Shown: in pieces, positions 45,944 through 57,900 of the stretch
How positions within the stretch are numbered: position 1 is the stretch's first letter
Layout of the letters: the number at the start of each line of letters is the position of its first letter
Origin: Acanthosoma haemorrhoidale
Taxonomy: Eukaryota > Arthropoda > Insecta > Hemiptera > Acanthosomatidae
Direction of reading: 5' to 3'
NCBI GenBank assembly: GCA_930367205.1
Contig: OV884011.1
Span: 46,699,754 to 46,763,753 of the forward strand
DNA: 64,000 nucleotides
The notes under the pieces: model-generated
The model's database searches: none
Told to the model about the DNA's origin: nothing
What the model saw: the letters and a program-made list of their open reading frames with translations, nothing else
Program-made: the position numbers and the translations under genes

Positions 45944-48900
45944 TTAAAAAAAAATGTTTTTTATCAAATGTGAAGGACATGTTAATGCTGTTGATCCAAT
46001 TATAACTGTTTTTTTAAAGGGTGTTAAATAATCCTTTATAAGCTTCACTTCCATTCCAGTTATGCCTCCTATTATAAATACCAATATGCCCTCACTATCC
46101 AAAATATGTGGTCTTGCTGTGCTTAATATACTACTGCAAATATAAAAATTGTATAAGTAAACAAATGAAAAATAATATAAAATAAAAAAGGTAAAATCAT
46201 ATCATACCTAAACCTTGAGGCAAAATTGTCCCTTAGGCCTAGATTCGGTTTGTGTTTCAGATCTGTAATTTCCGGCTTACTAGGATTTGTAATATCTTCC
46301 AATAGCTGTTTCAAAACACTTCGATATTCCAAAGGCATCATTGCATCTTCAAAAAAAGCTACAGACCTGACAAAAAATTTAAATATTTAAAATCCAAGTG
46401 GCCTTTGAAATTAATAAAACAAATTGGGATAGTAATTACTCCTTTATTTAGGTATTCTAGACCAGACTCTCTAATTTTATTAAAATAGCTCATCATTTCC
46501 TCTCAAACCACTGTTTAGTGGACAAAATAGAACTTCCCCTGTTCTCAGCTTAGAAAACACCCGCCTACATTTCCATATTTTAATAATAAAATGCACATTC
46601 CATGCGGACAATGGTCTCTGGGGCCCTACAAACTTTAGAGTAGAGTAGCGTCTACCCCAGCAATCCAGGCTGCCTCTCTCCGGTTCACACTCCCCTTTGT
46701 GATACGGATGGTTTTCGCCTACCCTTATTAGATACCGAGTGTGAATTCGTGGTCATTCCACGACCAGATAAACTAACTATAATACCTACCCTGTAACTCT
46801 TCTCCTGAACATAATGCACTAACAGGGCACACCTTCTAAGATCTTATGGAGTCAGGTCAATACAAAAAGCTGCCCGCTGACTAGGTCACCAGCAAAGGTC
46901 AAAGACCACAGGTTTACTTATTTCATCTCTTTCTTGATGCTCGCCGGACAGCGGCCGAGTCAAAGAGACCTTAGCCCGCGGCAGGCACCTACTACCCGAC
47001 ATCCTAATCAATCCTAATTGTAAAAAAAAAAAATTAGGAAAACTAGGAATGTAGCCCTGCAGCTCTCTATTACTGGAGACCAGGTTTGCCAAATTGGCAG
47101 ACTGATCTCCCAAAGGAAATATCCATAGGGGGAAGCCAGAATCTCCACAGTTAGAAATCAGCATGCTAACCACTAGCCTATGGGGACACCATCCAATCTG
47201 TTCTTATCTTATCCAGGGGAGCTATACATTTATATGAATCCTGGATATTATTAATATATATATATATTATATAATATATATACACACCTAAATCCACGAT
47301 GCATTGGTTCTTATAGTTTTTATTGATGATAGCAAATGCAATTTTTGACTTTCCACAGATTTTGAAGTACTGAGTTGTCTTAAATGTTATTATACTTTGA
47401 TAATCACAGTGTAATTAATAAAATGAAACTTACCCCTAAAGATATACATGTCATCATTTGTAGTTTTATTTTGACCAGTTTATTTTTCAACAATAAATTA
47501 TTACACTGGAAACTGACAATTATGTCACAAGAATTATTAACTAATTAATTTAGGATGGTGAATACTATGATCAGTGTATGGCTGATAATCAGCAGAGCTA
47601 GCCAACAGGAATGTGAATTTGAACAAAATTAAAAGGTTTCAGGTCCAAATCCCTGCACTGTTACTATATTTTTTCTTTAATCAATAATTGCTATATTAAA
47701 TTCTGCTGTCATTACCTGTATTTTTTCATGTTATTTCTACTCATTTTCAAAATTTTAAGTTTGTTAAAAACTTGAGAACAGAATGCATCACAATGAATAA
47801 TTTCTTTGAAAAAGGAACTTTTATCACTTGAAAATCGCTCTTTATCTTCAACAAGTGCCGTCTTAAAAGCAGATGATAAGACACTTTCTTGGCTTGGGTT
47901 GATTTCGTATTTGTCCCCAATAAAACTGTAGAAAAATATCAAAATCAAAATTATGTGGTTGATTTCAAATCCTTTACTCCTTCTTGTACAAATTATGTCG
48001 CTGATCTGAAACAAAATAAATCGCAGCTTAGTTGTGGGTTTAGCGAGCAAGATCTACATGGATATTCCAGCAGTAAAACATTGCAACTATTACCAAACAT
48101 ACTGCATCGTCAATCTTACTATCTGTTGCTATTGACTGCATCAATAACTTTTGGAAGCTACCCGTTAACTTCATTTTTTCTAAGGCACTGGAATTTGCTG
48201 TCTGAGTAAGAGCAAAAGTATACTGGAATTAAAAATAACTGTAATAAAATGAAAGAAGAAAATGATATAGCTGGCTATTACATTTCTTTTTTATGAATAA
48301 CCTGCAATATTGATGCATTTTTTGGATTTTTGAAGAGATCATAGTTTTCAGAAAATTTGTTTTTTATGATTTCCTCTAATTCAGAAGGTGAAGCATTCTC
48401 TTTTACTCTCTGATTAGAAATAGTGAAAATCTCTTTCGCAAGTGCCTTTAAGATATCATTAGGTTGTTTACCGATAAGCCATTCAAACATGGGAGACTTT
48501 GGTTCGTGAAGACAACCAGGAGGGACGATATTGAAATCATGATGCCTTGAACAAAGAAAATGTTTATATGTAGAAGAATGTGATTTCAGAAATAAGTTTG
48601 ACTAAAGCATATAATGAGATAATGTTATTACAATGAGAAATATAACTGATTATGAGGCATTATTAAAGCTAACCATGCACTAAAACACAAACATACTTTT
48701 CATTAAATATCACAAAGTGTGCACAATATTCTTCTGTATCTATTTTTATTGTAATTTCATATAATAATTGTGATAATTCGCAAACTCCACTAAAGAAATA
48801 AATCAATACAGATCTAAGTAGCCTCAGAAAAATTCTCAAAAAAAATACTGAAATTATCTTAGTCAAAACAAAAAACGTAGCAATTAAGCAAAAAGAGGAT

Positions 48901-51900
48901 TCTGATAACCAAGTTATGGGTCTTATTAATACTAGACACACATATTGAATAATCAGAAATAATCCAGTTCCGGATTTGTCAAAAAAAAATATGTCGAAAA
49001 ACTCCATAAATATAACTACTATATTGATAAAATTACAAAAACCAGACTAACTGCTAATAATTACACTGATCCAAGAATAGATGGACTGCAAAATCTGATA
49101 AAAAACTGAGTAACCTATAGTAAATAGCATAAATGGACCGACATACAAACTTACCACATTCCTTAATAAGAGTCTGGACATGCTAAACAAGTTATATCAA
49201 AAATACAGTAGAATTAAAATATATACTAAATAATCTCAAAATTTAAGACAGTATTGATTATGAGTTGGTCAGTTATGATGTGGTTTTACTTTTTTCCAAC
49301 ATACCTACAAATAATACTATCACAATATAGGAAGACAATTGGGACCAACCATACTCCAATTAAAAACATGAAATTATTTATAGGAGTAAAATTATGTACC
49401 ACAATGAATTACTTTAAAAATGAATGAAATTTGTACAGGAAATTGATGGTTTAATGATGGGAGGTCGGATAGAATGTCCATGAATTTAAGTGTTATAAAT
49501 CTTAATAAGATAATGGTTACACAATTAAATACAATAACAAATAAAACTTTATTTACCTAATAATAGTTATTTAAAAAAACGCATTAAGAACTTTTAAACA
49601 AACTTAATAACTATAATAATAAAACAAAATTCTCAGAAGAACCAGCTAAAGACAATAAATTAAGATTCCTAGACATAAATTTTACACAAAATGGACTAAT
49701 GAACAAAACAGTAGCAATATAATACTCAATTGTAATTCAAGTCATCTTAAGTTCCAAATTTTAAATGGAGCCTGTAATTTAGTTAAAAAACACTAACTGT
49801 CCAAAAATTTATAAGAGGAATTAAAGCAATTGTTTATGACATATTGTAAGAAAATGGCAACCTAAAAGCCATAATAAATAGGATATGGTATAATAATCCA
49901 ATGAAGACCAATATGAGGACACAAAAGTCTGAAAAAACAAACAATGTAAATATTGTACCTACTCCCTTAACCAATAATATATTAACAGCTAAGAATAAAC
50001 TTATTAATGATTTTTAAAAGTCAAACAGAATTAATGACAAGGATGAAACATTATTAAATGCGATTAATAAAAGTGTTCTGGATACGATAATGCAACATAT
50101 TTACCAAAAAATTTAATATATACCTGAAAAAGAGAATAACAAAAGTTTTTAAAAACTATAATCATACAATTTGAAATTAAATTGGAGTGGCCTAATATAC
50201 AATAGTATAGTTAAAAGCAACTTATCAGACATAAAAGATAAAATAGAAAATAATAATATTCAGAACATAATTTACAGAATTAATTGTAAACAGTGTAAAA
50301 ATAAATGTTATAATGGCGAAACCCCACAAACTTTAAGAAATAGATTATTACAACATAGAACCAATTGTAAAAATCCTAAGAAAATGTTACAATGCTTTAG
50401 CCAATCATGGTATTATTCACCAATATGCTTTTGACTTTGACTTATTCGATGAATTATTTGACAAAAATTATTCGAAAAGAAGATAATAACAGATCTCGTA
50501 AATATTTAGAATCAATTCACATAACCAAAATATAAAAATTCTGTGAACTGTAAAAGGAATAGGTTTGCACGCTGTTAACATAATTATTAAGTTAAATTTT
50601 TGAAATTATTTTTATATTTTTGTAATAATAGCTAACAACAAATAGACAGACCAGATTTTACACATGGGACATAACTGACAACACAGCAACATGTTGCTAC
50701 ACATAATTTACAGCAATAAGCCTGAATGATGACTTCAACCGTACCATTCCTATAAAAATATTTTATTTTTTATATATTGAGAATATTTATTGATGGTTTT
50801 TAATGTTTATTATTAATTATTTAATTTGAATAACAGGGCATGTTAGTAGGAAAGTTTTTTTAATTTTAAATATTGAAACATTGTTGTCATAACATAAAAT
50901 TGGATTTTACTTATTTTGATGTATCAGTATTTTTCTTCGGATAATGTAGGAATTGCTTGATGATGGACTGAATGAGCCCAAAACATTGCAATAGTTACCG
51001 ATTTTTACAAACCAAACAGAATTAATGTCAAGGATGAAACATTATTAAATGTGAATAATAAAAATTTTCTGGATACAATCATATAGCTTAATTATTATAT
51101 GAAATTTTAATAAAAAGAGGGTGAGTGAGCCATCCATATCAGATTCTTTAAAATAAAATAAAAGTATGTTTAGTTTCTTTAATTTTAATAATATTGTTTT
51201 AAAATTTAAAAATATATTGAACCAAATGAGAACAGCTAATGGCGGTATGTGAAAAATATTTATTTTCATCGAAGGAGTACTTTCATTCCATGACTAATGG
51301 ACAATAGGTTTCTCTGACATAAATTTGTATCTTATTATTATTTAACCTGGCATATAATACTGATTATACCATCAGTCAATCCATAAACACAACCTTTAGA
51401 CTACAAAATCGTCTTTCAGGTATAGGCAACATTAAGTTAATCATAGCACTCTCTTACACCATGACACAGCCGAATAGAAATATATTCACCAACATTTTGA
51501 CACATATTAATTTATACAGATCCACTCTCAGCACGCGGTTAAAGCCAAGCATTATTGACCTGGTCCTCACAAGAAATATTCCAAATCTCTCAAGACTCAT
51601 TTCCCTTTCTTGTCTCAACTCCAACCACAACCTAGTTATTTTCCGCATTGAAAAATAAATTACTAAAAATCCTTCCTCCTAAAAATTCCTCTTCAAAAAA
51701 GCAAACTGGAAACAATTTTGAAAATTTTTAGATAAAAAGATTGGCATTAACCCCTCCATTAATCATTCATCCGATATTGACAAATCTATACCCCAACTAA
51801 ATGAGGCAGTAAAATTTGCAATGATAACAGCTATCCCCAGGACTTCCCCCAGCAATGTGCATATGCAATTGCCAAACTGTTTGAAAGTACTTATAGAAAT

Positions 51901-54900
51901 TAAAACCCCATCAAAAAGAAGTATCAGCATATAAATAGCCCATTAGGTAATTTTTTTTCCAAATAGTGCAATTTTTATGCCAGAAACCAACTGGAAAAGT
52001 TGGGAAAAAAAAACTGGTCACGCATTCTTAAAGGACCCCCCCAGGAGGTAAAAACATGTGAAAAATACATACATTTTGACTAACTTCAAACCACGTATCT
52101 CATCTCTAAAGTTTAACAATGAATTTGTCTACTAATAAATAAAGAAAAAGCACACCTATTAGCTTCTTATTTTAAATTTAACAGTGAACGACCAAAAATT
52201 TAGGACAGTGAACCATGACCGAATTTTAAATATAACCATCTCCCAATGCCTAAAAATATTTATGCCCCATTTTTTCCCATCCATTTCTCCAAAAGACTCA
52301 TGTAAACAAATAAAACTTCTGAAAGTAATAAAATCACCAGGAATAGACACAATTTCACCAATAGCCATTAAAAATTTCAACAAAAAACATTTATCACTAA
52401 AATCTACAATCACATTCTCCAATATAGACACTTCCCTACAACCTGAAAAATAACAAAAATCATCAGGATACCTACACCAGAACATGCTAACATAGGAAGC
52501 TATAGATCAATCACTTTTTTGAACATTTCCTCAAAAATATTTGAAAAGATACTACAAAGGATCACATATCACAAAGATGTTATTAATTAATGAACAGTTT
52601 AGTTTCAGACCACACCACTTCGCAGCCACTCAACTTGCAAGCCTAACCGTCTATATAATCAAACCTATCAATGAAAAAAAACATGTTGGGATGATCATGC
52701 TTAAATAAAAAAAACTTTCGATATGAGCACATCAGGCTCATTCAGAAACTTATCAGTTACAACTTTCTACTTTACAACTACTAATAAACTTCATCCACTC
52801 CCTACCTTTCTAATAGATCTTTTTACATTTCAATCAACAATATCCCCTCAACAAATTATCACCTCCTATCATATCAGTAGGTCTTGTCTATCTCCTACTC
52901 TTTTTAATCTATACATCACTGACATCCCATCACACCCAAAGTGGAATGATTGTTATATGCAGACAACCCAACAATCTACACAGGATCATTCAGAATAGAC
53001 ACGATAACGAATAGATTAGGCACAAATGGAAAAAATCCTATTTCAAAAAATGGAAAATTAAACTTAATCCACTTAAAACAGAGGTGATAGTCACTGACTC
53101 ACCAAAAGTAGACCAATATTAACCCACCATTTATCCATAAGCGATCACTAAATATCCTGAGGTACCACTCCATACACTACCTAGGAGTAACCTTAGACCG
53201 TTCCCTAACTTTCACAAACCACATAGACAACAAATGGAACCAAACTAAAAACCTCATAAGTAAAATTTTACCCTTTTTCTACAAAACATCAATACTACAT
53301 GAAACCGTAATCTACCCCACAATGACATATGCTGCACCAGTTTGGAGTTATATTTATACTTCAAATTACAGGAAATGGCAAGTTATACAAAACATTAGTA
53401 TGCACATAATTACCAATTACCCTCAATACACCAAGATAACCACAATGCTAACATATCTAGAATCACCCACAATCCAGCAGTATGTACAGAACATTCAGAT
53501 ATCCAGACAAAGAATTTCTTTTTTCGAACTTCCATATCCGAAAACCCATTAATAAGTGAAAAAGCCAATTTCAGTAAGCATTCTTTCAAAAGATATATCC
53601 ACCAAACATATCCTGTTGGAATAAAATGAAACTTATATCTACTTAACTTAATTCTATTTATTATTTTATTTCAATGTCTGTTTTATTACACAGGTTTTTG
53701 ATAGTTTTTTCATTCTGTTAAATTTTCATCATGTATTACATTAAAAGTAAAAAAAAGATTGCAATGTATACAGTCTCAGTGACCAAAGCATGTAATAATT
53801 TTAATTTTTGGTTCTGAGCAAGATTGTAAGATAAAATAAAAAAAAATGGAAACAAAATCATTCTATTTGTAATTATTATTAATATTTACCTACACGTCAG
53901 CAGAAAACAGGGAAGCCATGCTAATTGCAACGTCTATATGATGTCCAGGAAACGGAGGTAAGACTGATTTCATGCAGTCTAGAAAGGAATAATTTTCAAG
54001 AGCTGAACAACTGCAAACGTCCAGGCTACGATCAATCAACAGCAAAGACATGGTCGAATTAGCTGTCTAAAAACGTTTATACATGCTTTTAAACTAATAC
54101 ATTATTAACATTTTTATATAACATAGTCTATAGTATAAAAATTATTAATTGTTGGGACCTAGGAATAAAAAAAGTTCCAAACTCAGATAAATATTTTTTT
54201 GAACTCAAATAACCAACCTTATAACAAAATTTCATCATGCTCAGTAAAAAAGGTTTCTCCTTATTAATAGTCTTCAAATCTTCTATCATCCAGTCAAAAA
54301 AAAGTCTCATCAACTTTAAGTTGGTGTAGTCTAGTTTGTAGTTTCAACAAAGGTAAGGAGAATGTTTTGCAAAACAAATAGAAGTTTATTATAAAAATTA
54401 AATCATCTTGGAATGAATAGGAATTGATATAAAATGATAGTAGTTGCTTTTAAGGGGTAAATTAACCCCCAAAATATGGTCATTTAATTTCAAGTTTCAA
54501 CTAATTTCCCATGATCAAAATTGTTCAAAATGGTAGTGAGAAAAAGTAATGGATTGGCAACCATGTAATTCACTCTTCTCTATTATTTTATGGGATCTAA
54601 AAAAATACAGTCAATAAGGCCATAGATTGTTAGTAAATCTATCTCTGAACAAATCAACTAAAATCTTCCTCAAAATTTCAGTTAAAATCTTCAACCATAC
54701 ATGGCTAGAAATTGTATAGGTTCCAAATTATTATAAATACAATCTCATTTGTAATCTTAAACTTATTTGAGTGCACATAGGAGATCGTCTTAGGTTTATT
54801 AAACATTTTGATTAGCTCTCATTACTCCAAGATACATTAAAATGTTTACACCTTTCTTCCATTCTGAAATAATCTCACAAAAGGACACATTGCAGATATA

Positions 54901-57900
54901 CACAGCATGCTAAAGTTTAGTCCATAAATATGATGAAAACCTAACATATTTTATATCATGAACCTAAGCCAATTGCAAACAAATATATCCACTCAAATCT
55001 TATTCTACAGCTAGCTATGAGGTCACAGTGCAACTTGAAACTTACTTTTGATCTTAGTATACTGGTAGAATGATTTTGTAGCATAGAACCGATTAAAGTG
55101 CTAAACGGCCCTAAACAGTAAATATCTTCACGAACGTTCAATCCCGATAACAGTGCATTAAGAGTTGTATTAAGATACTTGCTAGCCACTTGCTGTTCAA
55201 CCGAAAGCGATTTCATAACTTGCTCTTCTACCTGAAATAGTGAAAAGCACACTAATAAATTCTAAATAAATGTACATATACATAAATTATCCTTATAATG
55301 TAACTGAATGATAAAATATCCATCACACCTTAAAGAATTGAATGTTTCTTACCCTCAGTAGAGAATCAATTTCAAAAGGTTCATGGAAAAGAGGAAATAA
55401 ATCTGTAAACACGGGTGTGATAAAAAAATATTCTGTAACTGATACGACACCATAGGGAAAGTGGAAGAGCTCTACAGTGTAATCCTGAAATAATAAAATA
55501 ATAATAAATAACCTGAAAGTAATGATGTTTGATACAGAATCATATAACAATTACCTAATATAGCATTAAAAGGCTAATTTGATCAGGTTAATTAAATACT
55601 ATAAATCAGAGAACTACCAGCCTAAATAAGCAATGGTTTTTTTGATTGAAAGTAAATAACTAACACTTAACAATTAAAAATAGACTTTTACATAAAATTC
55701 TGACATATAATCTAGAGAAGGTTACTTGCTTTTGTTAAAGAAATTAAAAATGGATGGATGAAAAGATCTATCTGCCCATCAGCGAGGCTGATTAATAATC
55801 AATAGTTATAATACTGATCAATCAATAGTTTAAATAGTGGAATAAATAAGATATAAAATTATAAATAAAAATAAACCATTGGTGGTCGACCTATCCAATT
55901 CTCTACTTCAGTCAAAAACCTAGGTTTGGCCATTTATCAAACGCTATCCTGGAAAGACCACATTCCCAAATCACCCACTGATCAATTTCTACCCTTAAAC
56001 TGCTCAATCTCTCTCGACATCTCCCATTACATATGCGCCAACTCAGTTTCCTCTCTTGAACTCCTCCATTTTGACTACAGTTGACCACTATACATAGTGG
56101 TCTCTATGGGGATCTCGAAATTCGGTTAAAGCGGCTGATGAATTGTTTTCTTAGATTTATACTCGGGATCCCCAAAGACCGTCGCATTTCATGGCAATAC
56201 TCCGAGTTGGGATGGCTGCACCCTTCCGCCTGTCACCAATGCTTCCTTGGATTTCTCCTCTTTAATACTACCATAACTAAAAAGCCTTCTTACCTTCACA
56301 ACTTCCTTCAATTCAAATCTGCAATCAAATCCCACTATACAAGATCCAATCCTTTTGACCTGTATTTTATATATTCTCACAAATCAGTTTCCTTTGACCA
56401 TTCTTTTCTTATCATCGTTATTGAGACAAATCTTTAGAACTCTATTCCCATCAATATTTGTCATTCATCAACTCTCCCAATCTTTAAATCGAGACTTCAA
56501 CAGTTTCTTATCTCACTCTAATCTAACAATTCATTATTCATCGTTAATATTATGTTTATTTGTTTTTCATTAATTGCAGGAACCTTCCATGCTCTTCCCC
56601 CTCTTGTGATAATTTCTATCTTTAATTTTTTTTTTTTTTTTTTCCCCAATTTGTTGCTGATGGTTTTATGTAGTAATCTCATATGTATATAGCCATAGCA
56701 CATCATATTATATATTTGTTCATAGTATTATTCATAAGCTTATCAAATCTGTTTAATGTTGTGTATTTTTTCTTTTTTTTGACAGCTGGACATTCCTATT
56801 ATGTTCCTTGTTAATCTTAGGGGCAATGTCCTAGAATAAAGATTTTTTTCATTCATTCAATCATTTGTAATTAACAACTAATTTAGTCATATTCGTTTCC
56901 CCTCTCACATCTTTTAATATTTCGGCGAATGTCATATTGGCAATTATAGCATAATTTTGACTATAGTTATAGTAGGCTGGATGTAATTTGGCAATTATTT
57001 ATGTGCATACATCGAGTTATCGAGGGGTGTTGGCACTGTGGCAGGTGTAAGACAAGGACACAACCCGGTATGACTATATTTAACTTTTCCCTGGAAAAAA
57101 CAGTGAGGAAGTCTGGAATCCCCACAGAAGAAATTATTCAAAATAGAAGTCTAAAGCTTTTTGGATATGCTGATGACCTGGGTCTTAGTGGAAGATTTTT
57201 AAGTATGGTGATATTTCTTTCAATCGAGGAATTAGCAAAGAGAATCGGGCTGCTCAAATGGTGTCAAAAAAAAGTATATGTGTACCAAGCCTCATCTACA
57301 GCTGCAAATATGACATTTGGGTAGGAAGACACAGAAATAGTACAGGTCTTAGTGTATCTTAGTACACAAGGGAATATACAGAATACCATCAATCATGAAA
57401 TAAGGTGACATATTATGGCAGCTAATTGATGTTATTTTGCTGTTTAGTGGCACTTGAAGAGCAGCAACATATCTCGGCACATGGAGATAACAATATACAG
57501 AACCCTTATTACACCTGTCTTCACCTGCTTCTTAGATGTGAAAGGAAAGTTCTCTGAGAATATTTGGGTATGTTCTCTGAACAAACCTGGAGAAGATGAT
57601 CCAATGCATAGATAAGCGACCTGAACCATGATATAGATGTGCCAGTTCATTAAATTCTCCTGACTACATTGGGCTGGTCATGTCTCAAGAATAAAGTGGA
57701 AGAAAATACCAGCCAAGGCCCTGATTGAGCAGATATAAGGAGCTAGGCATGCCAGAAGACCCAGATTGTAATTGCAAGACAGGGTTGCAATGAATACAAG
57801 AATCCTCCTTGGTGTTAACAACTGGAGGGTGTCAGGACTTACCAGAGAAAACTAGTGGGAAATGCTGGAACAGGCCAAGTCATTCTTAATGCAAGATACA

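Larger units (their letters stand above)
49030..51095 (+). mobile_element. Penelope-like retroelement, decayed, with partial tandem copy
   Basis: The plus strand, antisense to SCFD2 and inside its 5.3-kb intron, carries a Penelope-like element. Visible parts in order are PTYKLTTFLNKSLD (about 49140), reverse-transcriptase motif A as DYELVSYDVVLLFSNIP (49256-49310), QEIDGLMMGG (49436-49468, family QIDGVAMGS), DNKLRFLDINFTQNG (about 49652-49696), and a GIY-YIG endonuclease domain (50250-50480). The YVDD-bearing segment expected after QEIDG is missing. The segment 50008-50095 is repeated at 51005-51090, so a 5'-truncated second copy follows directly, as is common for these elements. Stops and shifts are frequent; the element is dead. 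Confidence 0.8.
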
